A DNA stretch of 64,000 nt from Branchiostoma floridae (GCF_000003815.2 NC_049997.1:16169189-16233188), one strand, 5' to 3'; positions 51,908 to 63,239 are shown, counted from the stretch's first letter. The notes: generated from the letters alone by a model not told the origin. Made by a program: numbers and translations.

Positions 51908-53023
51908 AATGGGTAAAATTTAATATACAAAATTTTCTTGCTGTAGATTGCTATAAAAAGATTGCAAAGTTATTATTTGCCAAAGAAACTTGACAACCCC
52001 ACTTACAACCAGATTTGTCCTGCAGCATATTGCTTTTTTTTACTCTTTATATTCAGAAAATCTTTTTTTTTCATGATTTTGAAAATGTCTCTATGTGTTT
52101 CTTGACAATCACATCTTGTTTATTACTAAGGTTAAATGTGCGATTTTAAAGAAAATATTTGCAAAATCCATAATCTTTAATTTTAAATGGTGTTTTACAA
52201 TAAAATCTAAGTTTATTCATGAAGTGACATCTTCTTTCATTCATTTCAGACTTCCCTGAGCTTGCTGGAAATCCATCCGAATAGAGACATGAACGATTAT
52301 CATATACTTTGTATTTCTCTGGCTAAAGTTTGAGTTGTTAGGTACAAAGTAATCAATTGCAAGTACACAACCTTCCTATGTTTAGTCACTCCATTCTTAG
52401 TTTAGTAGTTGCGCGTTCAAGTCTTTTTTAGCTTAAGTCTATCCGGAAAAAATATATATTCTTTATTTGCTGATATTTAGTGGCGTTTATCAATGAAATA
52501 TTTTAAAGACAAGATATGCTGTAAATATATTGTGGTTGTGACTTCAATGAATCTATGCAAGGAGAGTCACTGTCGCCATAGAACAAGTCTACTGGTATGC
52601 CTTTTAGGTAGTATGTATGGAGGTCGACGGAGCTAGAGGTTACGAAGTGAATACGACGGTGAGAAATGTTATCTGGCATTTCGAATGGGTTAAGGTGACA
52701 AATTGTATATGATACATTGTTCTATCAAACTGTGTAACAGTTATTTGTTGTCCATCGATGAAATTGTGGGAAATTTCTATCTTTTTAAGAAATATTTTTA
52801 ATGCCTTTCTTGGTGTCAAATTGTACGTACGGCTTACAAGTTGTGTTTTTCTGTCCTTAATATATTCTTCTCAACATCTTGCGACGCCTGTGTCTTTTTA
52901 TTCCAACTAGAATTATTTGTAATAGATGATGCTTCAATAAGTATAAAAATATTCAATACGTATTGATATCTAACATAAGTAAAACAAGAAAATCAAAGAT
53001 GACAGTAACTATCGTTATATTAA
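51908..53023. other. 3' region of DEATH unit B, collinear with unit A
   Basis: TTCATTTCAG (52241-52250) and the following CGTGAGCTTGCTG or CCTGAGCTTGCTG sequence match unit A. Homologous blocks continue to about 52880. No clear AATAAA in the first 300 bases. Confidence 0.55.
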
Positions 53024-54025
53024 TTAAAACCCTCAAGCACCCGACCTTTTTTTGCGACTAAAATGACCGAGTGGGGTCGGACCCCAAAATGTTTTGTTCA
53101 TAAAATCTTAATTCCAATTCCTATCGGTGATCATTGTACATACATTGCTTCGTCAATGTAAGAGGAATATATTGAGATGTTAAGGTATGGCTAATTCCAG
53201 CTTATCATCATAATTTATGCAAAAGATCAGAAGGATCAGTTTTGCACTAAACCTAATCTGACCAAAGGGGGGTAATTTAGAGGCCCTCAGCAACTTTTGC
53301 GGAGTATAACTCATGAACGGCTAGAGCTAAAGCTACGAAACTTGGTAATCTATCACAAAATATTGTTAGCAAAAATTTATAGTCAAAAATTTATAGTCAA
53401 TAAAGTAAGTTTAGCATGTTTTGGGGTTGCCATGGCAACGGAATTGTGACAGGCATATTTTTGCCAAAATTTGCTAATTTCGATTTAAACAAGGTTTTCT
53501 TGGTAATTTACACTTGTTTTCTAACAACAATTAAATTCTATGAAATTTAATGTAATTTTCATGATTCAAAATTTATAACCTATGCTAATTTCATGACGTC
53601 ATTGGTCAAAATCCAAGATGGCCGCCCTTATAAGCTAAATGACGTCATAATGTCGTCATATTATATGGTGATGACACAAATGTTTTTGTGTAGATTTACT
53701 TTTACGTGTTCATAAATCTCTGAAAGTTTGGTGATCATACGATAAGTAGTTCAGGAGTTAGTCTCAAAAGTTTGTTTTAAAAACTGCACATTCTGCTGGG
53801 GTCCGTTTGGACCCCAGATGGACTGAACAAAGACTTTCTTTATAGTGTCCACAGTATTGTACCAATCTTCGTAAAAACTTGGGAGAAGGTACAGCAGATA
53901 TTGACTGACAAATTCACGGAAGTAAATTACTTAGTAATTTTTCTTCAGATCAAAAATGTTCAAATGGCACTTCAAAGTTTTCGCCTGGGGTCCAAATGGA
54001 CCCCACTCAGGTGTTTGAGGGTTAA
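53024..54025. mobile_element. About 1-kb TTAA-bordered element
   Basis: The left border TTAAAACCCTCAAGCACC and the right border GGTGTTTGAGGGTTAA are inverted. GGGGTCGGACCCC and GGGTCCAAATGGACCCC lie just inside, near the two ends. The interior has ATGACGTCATAATG and AAGATGGCCGCC words like the element at 24148, suggesting one superfamily with different ends. Confidence 0.65.
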
Positions 54026-54159
54026 TCTTTGAATGAGATTCTAGGGACGAAACTTTGACATTTGCAAAATATACAATATCGAAAGAGGAGATGGTAAAAT
54101 GATAGCTTACAAATATATCATACTAATGAGATTTTGTATTTATCCGCTGATGAACTACC

Positions 54160-54640
54160 TCATATTTGTACAGTTTCTCTCTGGCATCAGTCCATTACCT
54201 AACGTCCTGAACTGTCTGCTACACTCCTCACGTCTATACGGAAACACTCATCACATCTGTACGGCTACACTCATCACATCTGTACGGTTACACTCCTCAC
54301 ATCTGTACGGCTACACTCCTTACATCTGTACGGCTACACTCCTTACATCTGCACGGCTACACTCCTCACATCTGTACGGCTACACTCCTTACATCTGTAC
54401 GGCTACACTCCTCACATCTGTACGGCTACACTCCTTACATCTGTACGGCTACACTCCTCACATCTGTGCGGCTACACTCCTCACATCTGTACGGCTACAC
54501 TCATCACATCTGTACGGCTACACTCCTCACATCTGCACGGCTACGCTCCTCACATCTGTACGGAAACACTCATCACATCAAAAAGTACACATCAAACCTT
54601 CTTTGGGGGCAAGTTGCCTTTATTGTTGGAGATAGTACTA
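54160..54640 (-). repeat. 23-bp minisatellite derived from zinc-finger codons
   Basis: From 54235 to 54570 the unit CACATCTGTACGGCTACACTCCT repeats every 23 bases, about 14 times. On the minus strand the unit is the codons for Tyr-Arg-Cys-Glu-Glu-Cys-Ser of a C2H2 finger. One recognisable finger remnant (54170-54240; minus-strand EECSRQFRTLGN) adjoins it. The period of 23 puts successive units in different frames, so it no longer encodes fingers. Confidence 0.85.
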
Positions 54641-54979
54641 ATATTTGACTATACAATAAAAAATCAAGTAAAATACCGTAAGTGTTGCTAATTCCTAAAA
54701 GTGTCAAAATGCAATGGTGAATACCAGAGATTAGTCAAAAGTGTACAAAATATTTACAAAGAAAATCTCAAAGAATTCAAGTATTACGCTTAGATGAACT
54801 ATAACGTCATGGAATATATATACAGCGAGAGAATTGTTCATTGTACTGTACTGTATCATAATATTTCAGTGTAAAGTTAGAACGGCAGGTAAGTTTTCTA
54901 CAAACTCTCACAAGGAAGAACTTCCCTGACGGAAGCTCCTGATTTTTTACAAGTCAAGACTTATCACCACACAATTCTT

Positions 54980-55410
54980 CAAAGAAGTCAGCTCACTGAA
55001 CTGTCTGCTACACTCCTCACACCTGTACGGTTTGTACACAAGTGTGGGTATCTTCATATCAAGTAGAATACTAATTCAAAACTACCTCACATTTGGTTTG
55101 TCTCTGGTATAAGTCTTTGCGTGGAGCTTCAGATGACCTGGCGCCCTGAGCTGTTTGCTACACTCCTCACATCTGTACAGCATCTACACACGTCTGAATA
55201 TACATATACGTCTTCATATTACCTAGTCTACTGAACTACCTCACATTTGTACAGTTTGTCTCTGGCATGAGTCTTTAAATGGCCTAATGTCCTTAACTGT
55301 CGGCTACACTCCTCACATCTGTACGGCTACACTCCTCACATCAGTACGGTTACACTCATTACATCTGTGGAGCTACACTCCTCACATTTGTACGGCTACA
55401 CTCGATCCTC
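54980..55410 (-). pseudogene. Decayed C2H2 zinc-finger fragments
   Basis: Minus-strand remnants at 54985-55035 (YRCEECSRQFSEL), 55105-55195 (EECSKQLRAPGHLKLHAKTY) and 55245-55325 (EECSRQLRTLGHLKTHARDK) are separated by unrelated bases. They are followed by a few 23-bp units (55300-55400). They are clearly relatives of the intact gene at 61584-63221. Confidence 0.8.
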
Positions 55411-55459
55411 TCATTACCTGCATGTATGCAGGTATGGTTTTGATGCTGGTGGAAACTTT

Positions 55460-56065
55460 TCGGTAGCCGGGGATGTAGGGCGCTGTATCTCGTGAACGGA
55501 TGGTGCGAGCACGACGATTTTTGGTACGTGGGTTGGGGGTGGTAGCCTGACACTCAGGTGTGATTTTGGGCCTCCTGGCGCTTGACCTTGACATTGAAGG
55601 TGGCATTTTTTGTGTTTTTGGGGCACGTTTGGCGCTGTGTGTCCGGAACGATACGCGCCATTGCGACGATTTTTGGTGCATGGGTGGGGGGTTGTTGCCT
55701 GTTGCCTAGGATTGACTTTGGGCCTTGTCGCATTTGAACTTGACCCGGCAGGTCGAATTTTGTGTCCGGGAGGGGTGTTTCCGGAGTTATATCTTCTGAA
55801 CGGCTGGTGCTGGCGCGATGATATTTGGCACATGTGTCGGCGGTGGCTGAATAATGCTCAATTTTGATTTTGGCGCCCTTGGTGCTTGAACTTGACATTT
55901 TAGGTTACCCTTTGTGCGGGCACGGGGCGTGCGCTGTATCTCCGGAACGCAAGGTACCATTATGTTGCTATTTGGTACGTGAGTTGTTTGTGGTGTCCTG
56001 GTGGTTAGGTTTGATTTTGGGCCTCCTAGTGCTTGAACTTGATACTGTATAGGTTGACCCTGTTT
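55460..56065. repeat. About 147-157-bp tandem repeat, 4 copies
   Basis: Each unit has GCGCTGTATCTCGTGAACG-like, GCGACGATTTTTGGTAC-like, TGATTTTGGGCCTCC-like and CTTGAACTTGACA-like words. The GATTTTTGGT word (or a variant) lies at 55515, 55672, 55819 and 55966. Copies are diverged. No product. Confidence 0.75.
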
Positions 56066-56334
56066 TTGTGTGGTTGGGGCATCCTCCCAATATCTGCTTG
56101 GTTTTAAAAACAGATTATGGTTGGGTGTAGAACCATCATCTGGCCTGGGCCACCTTCAATGTATCAGGTTACTTAGTGGCACTGACAGTTTGCCAGATGA
56201 CGGGAGTGTACAAGATTATATATCTGTTGGTCAGGTATAATTGGAGTTTGCTTATTACTCTTTGTGGTGTTTCTAGAGCTGTATAGTACTGAGTTTTAAG
56301 TTCCGGTACAAGTTCCTTTACCCTGTTGGCAATC

Positions 56335-56418
56335 ATGGTTGAACTTGAACTTAAACAGAAGAAGATGCAATTTTCTAATGTGGAGGAGAACTGTATAGAG
56401 TGTGGGCATAAGAGAAAG
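56335..56418 (+). CDS. Possible 5' coding exon with a C-x2-C pair
   Basis: The ATG frame MVELELKQKKMQFSNVEENC continues IECGHKRK to a good donor AAAG|GTATGT; 84 nt, phase 0. A CxxC pair near its end could begin a zinc-binding motif. No partner exon is found within the window. Confidence 0.3.
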
Positions 56419-57110
56419 GTATGTGTATGATTTGTCCTGTGTTTCTTTTTGTTTCTTTGGTAATGCCATTTCCATACTGTATACAGGTAATTTGTTGTTT
56501 TGGGCTAGTCATATTCGCTTGGTTTTTGGGCCTGCTTAATCTATGGTACAGGCAGGGTTAAGTGGTGGAGGCTTAGCTTTGTTCTGTTTTGAATTCAGTA
56601 TCGTTTGTTGCATTTTGTCGCGGCAAATATATGATGAAATTCCCCTTCTAAGCAACTGCTCATTGGTTTGCGGGGATGTTTGCTGGGTGTTTGCTCTGAC
56701 TACAACAGCTTCTGAACTTTTCAAAGCTTCCATTGCCAGCAGCTTGCCATCTATAAATGGGATTGACAAGGACATTTTTCATAGTAAATTGTGCTGTTAA
56801 ATTTGGCTTAGATACTACAGGAGATTTAGGTTTGGGTTGGATGGATTGAATGAAAATATCATACCACCCTGGGGACTAACTGTTGCTGCTGCATGGGGGC
56901 TACCACTATTCATATTGTCTAATGTCTATGGAACTACAGATAAAAGTATCATTGGTCAAATTATGCAAGTAACATTCCGATGTCAAGTGAATAACACCCC
57001 AGAAATAAATCTTTAATGAATATCATTGGAAGAACACAAACCAAGGAGACTTAGCAGCTGCATTAGGTCAGTACATTGAAATAGGAAGATATCACTGGAA
57101 AAAATGGGTT
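56419..57110. other. Gene-free stretch
   Basis: No repeat or gene recognised; ORFs near 56540-56800 on both strands have no domain. Confidence 0.3.
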
Positions 57111-57114
57111 CAAA

Positions 57115-57700
57115 TGCAGTCAAATCCGGGCCGTTATCTTTCCGTATCCTTGAAGGATACGATCGTTTACGGACAGATGCGAGCGGAATCTGTTACGGAT
57201 CCGAAATTTCGGATTTTCTCGAATCCGGACTAATTAAACACGGAAAAATACGAAATCCGTATTTTTGGCAAATACGGTAGTGGATCCCATTGGTATTTTT
57301 TCGTATCCTTACCGCGGAGAACACGTCGAAACGTCGGTATTTTTCCGTATACTAACCAAATCCCAAACGTATTTGCTACGTATACGTAGATACGAAATTC
57401 GGACTTTCTCGGATTCTAACCAAATCCGAAAGCTGTATCCGCCCGTATTTTGGATACGTTTATGCAGATACGAAATGCGGATTTTCCCGGATCCTAACCA
57501 AATCCGAAAGCTGTATCCCCCGTATTTTGTCTAAGTTTAGATAGTACATACCTACGGAACAATTCAGATTTCGGATTTTCTTGAATGGGATCCAAGAAAA
57601 GTATACGTAGCAAATAAGTGGGGATACAGGTTTCGCATTTGGTTGGATCGGAAATATCCATATACTCTTATATCCAGGTATATAATTTTGCGGCCTTTTA
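57115..57700. repeat. Imperfect repeats of TACGAAAT/ATCCGTAT words
   Basis: A segment of about 90 bases (GATACGAAATTCGGA ... CCAAATCCGAAAGCTGTATCC) occurs at 57389-57440 and 57471-57520 with a further diverged copy before it. The composition resembles the ends of the TIR element at 58600, so this may be a related, rearranged copy. Confidence 0.55.
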
Positions 57701-58148
57701 TTCAAAACTTGTAGTTAACGTCGATGGCATTGGGATCAATCGCAGTGACTGTGCAATTTCAAAATGATTCACGATTCTGTGCTGTGTCCAACCAATTGGT
57801 CCAACTCAGACTCCATTGTCCAGCGACACTCCGGGGCCGGGACCAGGGGTAGTTATTAAAAAGAGCACACGGTTCCAACAGGCTACGGAAGGAGGAATCA
57901 TCCGCTGAGATTTGCGCAGTCCGATCCATATGACTTGTGTTGGATAGGTCGCAAAGTTTGTTCACCTTGCAATCTCGGCTCAAAGTGAATTTACCATTCC
58001 GTGACCTTGCACAAATCTCCAACATAATCCGCCTCATCAACTTTGTACAGAATCCAGGCATCCTAGCGCATATAGCTTGGCGTTCTTTGGGTCGGAGGGG
58101 TCCCAGCTGGAAAGCAAAGTCCCGACCAGAACTTCAGAGGTAAAACAG

Positions 58149-58208
58149 GTCCAAACTTTCTCCATTTCTTCTCCTCTCGTCCAAACTTTCTCCATTTCTT
58201 CTCCTCTC
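58149..58208. repeat. 30-bp tandem duplication
   Basis: GTCCAAACTTTCTCCATTTC plus TTCTCCTCTC occurs twice in a row. Confidence 0.8.
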
Positions 58209-58825
58209 GCAACAGAGGCCCGGAAAATGCTTGCTTCGTCTCGCATAACGGTACATTTGAAATCCCCAGACTTGCCTGTCATTGGGTACTCCCTGTCACA
58301 TGACTCTCATCTGGCCCGAACGGAGACCTGCCCCCGTTGGTGCTGATTGCTTGTTTACCAATTAACACCGAATAAATTTACATTTTAAAAGCACAGTGGC
58401 TGTGACACGCATTTGACCCGGACAAAACACATGAAACGACGCTGAATGGCCGGGAGAAGTGTATTAAACCGTTCGATAGGCGCAGGCAGAATTTCTGTTA
58501 GGACGCCTTTCTAAAGATTCTACTTGTCACTTGTAGCTTTAATACAATTAAACACTCGAATCCTGTGTATTTTGTTATATTTCATTTAGCCATTTATAGC
58601 CTTTCTACAGCGTACGGATGGGTACGGATCCCGGCAGATACCAAGGTATCCGTCAAATCTCTCAAATGTGGATGCGGAAGATTCCGAACAAATACGAACG
58701 AATCCCAGATTCTAAAGGATACGCCAAAGTACCGAACAGATGCGACACTGTATCTGCTGGAATTATAACACACAAGGAATACGCTGTCGCATATACATGG
58801 ATCCCTGGCTGTTAACGAACATGGA

Positions 58826-60390
58826 AATGCTCTTTTTGGGTCAGGAGAGCAAATTAATAGTTTTCAACAAACAAGGTGTATGTCTGATGTCGAGGAACCG
58901 TTCCGCATGCAATAGAGTTGGTTTCGAGGAAATCGGACATTGTTTCGCGAAACCTGAATTTTTTGTGAAAAATGCTCTTTTTGGCTCAGCAGAGGAAATT
59001 ACCATTTGTCGACAAAAAATGTGTATGTCTGATGTCGAGGAACCATTCCGCATGCAATAAAGTTGGTTTCGAGGAAATCGGACATTGTTTCGCGAAACCT
59101 GAATTTTTTGTGAAAAATGCTCTTTTTGGCTCAGCAGAGGAAATTACCATTTGTCGACAAAAAATGTGTATGTCTGATGTCGAGGAACCATTCCGCATGC
59201 AATAAAGTTGGTTTCGAGGAAATCGGACATTGTTTCGCGAAACCTGAATTTTTTGTGAAAAATGCTCTTTTTGGCTCAGCAGAGGAAATTACCATTTGTC
59301 GACAAAAAATGTGTATGTCTGATGTCGAGGAACCATTCCGCATGCAATAAAGTTGGTTTCGAGGAAATCGGACATTGTTTCGCGAAACCTGAATTTTTTG
59401 TGAAAAATGCTCTTTTCGGCTCAGCAGAGGAAATTACCATTTGTCGACAAAAAATGTGTATGTCTGATGTCGAGGAACCATTCCGCATGCAATAAAGTTG
59501 GTTTCGAGGAAATCGGACATTGTTTCGCGAAACCTGAATTTTTTGTGAAAAATGCTCTTTTCGGCTCAGCAGAGGAAATTACCATTTGTCGACAAAAAAT
59601 GTGTATGTCTGATGTCGAGGAACCATTCCGCATGCAATAAAGTTGGTTTCGAGGAAATCGGACATTGTTTCGCGAAACCTGAATTTTTTGTGAAAAATGC
59701 TCTTTTTGGCTCAGCAGAGGAAATTACCAATTGTCGACAAAAAATGTGTATGTCTGATGTCGAGGAACCATTCCGCATGCAATAAAGTTGGTTTCGAGGA
59801 AATCGGACATTGTTTCGCGAAACCTGAATTTTTTGAGAAAAATGCTCTTTTTGGCTCAGTAGAGCAAATTACCATTTTTCGACAAAAAATGTGTATGTCT
59901 GATGTTGAGGAATCGTTCCGCATGCAATGAAGTGGGTTCCGACAAAATCGGACATCGTTTCACAAAACCTGCATTTTTTGTGAAAAATGCTCTTTTTGGC
60001 TCAGGAGAGCAAATTACCATTTTTCGACAAACAAGGTATATGCCTGATGTAGAGGAACCATGCCGCATCCAATAAAGTTGGTTCCGAGGAAATCGGACAT
60101 TGTTTCGCGAAACCTGAATTTTTTGTGAAAAATGCTCTTTTTGGCTCTGGGGAGCAAATTACCATTTTTCGACAAACAAGGTGTATGTCTGATGTCGAGG
60201 AATTTTTCCGCATGCAATAAAGTTGGTTCCGAGGAAATCGGACATTGTTTCGCGAAACCTGTATTTTTTGTGAAAAATGCTCTTTTTGGCTCAAGAGAGC
60301 AAATTACTATTTTTCGACAAACAATGTGTATGTCTGATCGGAAATCGGACTTCTTTTCGCGAAACCTGCACTTTTTGTGAAAAATGAGAG
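58826..60390. repeat. 145-bp satellite array, about 11 copies
   Basis: The unit contains TTTCGAGGAAATCGGACATT, GTTTCGCGAAACCTG, AATGCTCTTTTTGGCTCAG and GTATGTCTGATGTCGAGGAA. Copies from about 58920 to 59790 are almost identical; the outer ones are more diverged, so the centre was homogenised recently. It yields identical 70-77-codon ORFs on both strands that I treat as artefacts. Confidence 0.95.
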
Positions 60391-60930
60391 GTGGGGGTAA
60401 CAAATCCATAAAAAATACGAAATGGTATTTCCTAGGATCCGTCTGCCGTGAGGTGGGGCAACGAATCCATAGAAAATACGGAAAGGGTATTTCCTATGAT
60501 CCGTCTGCTGTGAGGTGGGCAACGAATCCATAGAAAATACGGAAAAGGATTTGCTAGGATCCATCTGCCGTGAGGTGGGGCAACGTATTCGTAGAAAATA
60601 CGGGAAAAGGATTTGCTAGGATCCATAGATTGACCCTGGACATTTCTGTCGCGAAGTGGGCCATCTGAACCATAGAAAATACAGAAAAGAGATTCGTTAG
60701 GATCTGCAGATTATCCTTGATGCCTTTTTGCCGTGAAATGGGCCAGCGGATCCATAGAAATACGGAATAGGGATCTTCTAGTATTTGTGTATTTTCAGAA
60801 CGTACTTTTATCGAAGAGTGGGCCCGCCGATGGATAAAATGTTTTTATGACGCAAAAGGAAACTCAAGACCAGATTGAACATTGCAGATTTCCAAATTGA
60901 AGGATTCGAGCAAATGACATTTTCGTATTT
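60390..60930. repeat. Arm of ATCCATAGAAAATACGG repeats
   Basis: AATCCATAGAAAATACGG ... GGATTTGCTAGGATCC ... TCTGCCGTGAGGTGGG recurs about every 70 bases (60405-60620) and then decays. It lies inside the TIR element. Confidence 0.75.
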
Positions 60931-61140
60931 GTTAACAGTAAGGGATCCAACTGTATACGACATAGTATCTCTTCGTATTTTTCATCCTAGCGGATACAGT
61001 ATCGTATCTGTTCAGTGTTTTGTCGTATCCTATTAGAATCTGTGATTCGTTCGTATTTGTTCGTATTCTTCCGCATCCGCACCTAACGAATACCGCGGTA
61101 TATGCCCGCATCCGTATCCATTTTGTCCAGTGTATTAGTA

Positions 61141-61583
61141 TATCATGTGACAGAGTAACTACATGTGCATGGGCCATCTGAGACAAAAAAAGGTAGCGTC
61201 TCAACAACTTCAAAGTACTGTGGTTGGTTACATACTTAAGAAATCCAAAATAAGTAATGTTCATCCATGCAGGTCCAAACTTACAAATTCAGAAAATGGA
61301 ATTTCAGAGTCAGACTTTTGCATGGTGCACAACCAACACGGTAAAAAGCTCATTTTTCCAACCACGTACCACAGACAAAAAGGCAAAAATACACAATAGG
61401 TCTACAGAAACCCAATACATTTCATGCAGGCCTGAGGTCTACGAACTCTTGTTTGTATTGTTTCTTCACACTAGTTTTCACACTACGTAGCTTACTGATC
61501 AACATCAATTTGTACTGTTTCTCTCCGGCTTGAGTTCTTGTATGGTTCTTCAAATGGCTTGGCGTCATCATTTGCTACACTCC
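61141..61583 (-). pseudogene. 3' remnant of a 20th zinc finger and downstream region
   Basis: Just after the stop of the zinc-finger gene, the minus strand still reads a finger tail in another frame (61515-61575; SHLKNHTRTQAGEKQY). The first half has lost its second half-site: a stop follows EECSK. This is decayed former coding sequence. Beyond 61500 nothing else was recognised. Confidence 0.65.
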
Positions 61584-63221
61584 TCACATCTGTACGGCTT
61601 CTCGCCGGTGTGTCTTCATATGTACCTTTAAATTACCCAGCGTACTGAACTGTTTGTTGCACCCATCGTGATCACACGTATAGGGCTTCTCACCGGTATG
61701 AGTTCGCGTATGTACCTTTAGAGCGCCCGCCTGACTGAACTGTTTACTGCACTGCTCACATCTGTAAGGTTTCTCTCCAGTATGAGTCCTCATATGCTGC
61801 CTCAGAGAACTCATGTCACTGAACTGCCTGCTGCACTCCTCACACTTGTAAGGTTTTTCACCGGTATGAGTCCTTAGATGCTTCTTCAGTGTACTCGGGT
61901 CACCGAACTGTTTGCTGCACTCCTCACAACTGTAAGGTTTCTCTCCAGTATGCGTTCTTATATGGATCTTCATAGAACCCAGAGTGCTAAACTGTTTGCT
62001 GCAATGTTCACATTTGTACGGTTTCTCTCCAGTGTGCGTCCTCGTATGCTTCTTTAGAGAGCACAGTTCGCTGAATTCTTTGCTGCACTCCTCACATCTG
62101 TAAGGTTTTTCTCCAGTATGAGTCCTCATATGGCTCGTCAGAGCACCCAGCTCAACGAACTGTTTGCTGCACTGTTCGCATTCGTACTGCTTTTCACCGG
62201 TGTGATACCGCATATGCCTTTTCAGATAATTCAGCTGACAGAATCGTTTGCTGCACTCCTCACATTTGTAAGGTTTCTCACCGGTGTGAGTCCTCATATG
62301 GCTCTTCAGAGAACCCAGCTCACAGAACTGTTTGCTGCACTCCTCACATCTGTATGGTTTCTCACCGGTGTGAGTTCGCATGTGAATCCTCACAGAGTAA
62401 AGCTCGCTGAATTGCCGGCCGCACTCCTCACACCTGTAAGGTGTCTCACCGGTGTGAGTCTTCATATGGCTCTTCAGATGACCTGGCGTTCTAAACTGTT
62501 TGCTGCACTCCTCACACCTGTAGGGTTTCTCACCGGTGTGTGTCCTCATATGAATCTTCAGATAACCCAACCGACTGAAATGTTTGTTGCATTTGTCACA
62601 ACTGTAAGGTTTTTCTCCAGTATGAGTCCTCATATGCATTTTCAGAGAACCCATCTCACTAAACTGCCTACTGCACTCCTCACAGCGATAAGGTTTCTCT
62701 CCGGTATGGGTCCTGATATGCTTCGTCAGATCACTTGGGTCACTGAACTGCTTGCTACACTTTTCGCAATTGTACGGTTTCTCATCGGTATGAGTACGCA
62801 TGTGTCTGTTCAGATGATCAAGTTGACGGAACTGTTTGTTGCACGTGCCACACGTATAGGGCTTCTCACCGGTATGAGTACGCATGTGTGTCCGTAGAGC
62901 ACCCAACTGACTGAACTGTTTGCTGCACTGCTCGCATTTGTAAGGCTTCTCTCCGGTATGAGTCGTCATATGCCTCTTCAGAGAACCCGACTCACTAAAC
63001 TGCCTGCCGCACTCCTCACATCTGTAAGGTTTTTCTCCAGTATGAGTCCTCATATGCTTCTTCAAAGAACTCAGTTCACTGAACTGTTTGCTACATTCCT
63101 CACATTTGTAAGGTTTCTCACCCGTATGTGTCCTCATATGTCTCTTTAGATTATCCAGCTGACTGAACTGTTTGCTGCACTCCTCACACCTATAACTTTT
63201 CTCTCCAGTGTTGGTTGCCAT
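61584..63221 (-). CDS. C2H2 zinc-finger protein, 19 tandem fingers, 545 aa
   Basis: The start is the ATG at 63221 (MATNTGEKSYRCEEC). An AG acceptor (TTATTTCTGCAG) lies 18 bases upstream on the minus strand, so a non-coding or short 5' exon probably precedes; an upstream GTG is not needed. Nineteen 28-residue units follow the pattern YRCEECSKQFSELGSLKRHM with TGEKP linkers. All have two Cys and two His; finger 19 has C-x4-C (CDHDGC) instead of C-x2-C. Residues at the DNA-contacting positions differ between fingers, so a long specific DNA site is likely. There is no KRAB, SCAN or BTB domain. It probably acts in the nucleus as a DNA-binding regulator; the target is unknown. The C-terminus (THRREAVQM) results from a 2-base loss relative to the THTGEKPYRC codons. 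Confidence 0.9.
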   Translation of the reverse strand: MATNTGEKSYRCEECSKQFSQLDNLKRHMRTHTGEKPYKCEECSKQFSELSSLKKHMRTHTGEKPYRCEECGRQFSESGSLKRHMTTHTGEKPYKCEQCSKQFSQLGALRTHMRTHTGEKPYTCGTCNKQFRQLDHLNRHMRTHTDEKPYNCEKCSKQFSDPSDLTKHIRTHTGEKPYRCEECSRQFSEMGSLKMHMRTHTGEKPYSCDKCNKHFSRLGYLKIHMRTHTGEKPYRCEECSKQFRTPGHLKSHMKTHTGETPYRCEECGRQFSELYSVRIHMRTHTGEKPYRCEECSKQFCELGSLKSHMRTHTGEKPYKCEECSKRFCQLNYLKRHMRYHTGEKQYECEQCSKQFVELGALTSHMRTHTGEKPYRCEECSKEFSELCSLKKHTRTHTGEKPYKCEHCSKQFSTLGSMKIHIRTHTGEKPYSCEECSKQFGDPSTLKKHLRTHTGEKPYKCEECSRQFSDMSSLRQHMRTHTGEKPYRCEQCSKQFSQAGALKVHTRTHTGEKPYTCDHDGCNKQFSTLGNLKVHMKTHRREAVQM

Positions 63222-63239
63222 GTTGATCAAATCTGACAC

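Larger units (their letters stand above)
58605..61140. mobile_element. About 2.5-kb TIR element with roughly 200-bp ends and an internal satellite
   Basis: The left end (58610-58820) and the reverse complement of the right end (60935-61130) share, in order, GGATGCGGAAGA, GAACAAATACGAACGAATC, AGATTCTAA-AGGATACG, ACCGAACAGAT-like, ACTGTATC, GCTGTCGCATATACATGGATCC-like and TACTGTTAAC-like words. Everything between is a 145-bp satellite and an AATCCATAGAAAATACGG-rich arm. No transposase is seen. Confidence 0.75.

Noticed and set aside
55382-55898. Overlapping minus ORFs of 99-139 codons
   Set aside because: They run through the roughly 150-bp tandem repeat; the similar peptides in different frames are repeat artefacts.
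58841-60294. Repeated 70-77-codon ORFs on both strands
   Set aside because: They are identical by-products of the 145-bp satellite, without a domain or promoter.
58826-60390. CRISPR-like array
   Set aside because: Units are contiguous 145-bp tandem copies without unique spacers, in eukaryotic DNA.
62118-62897. 259-codon plus-strand ORF
   Set aside because: It is antisense to the zinc-finger array and mirrors its 84-bp periodicity.
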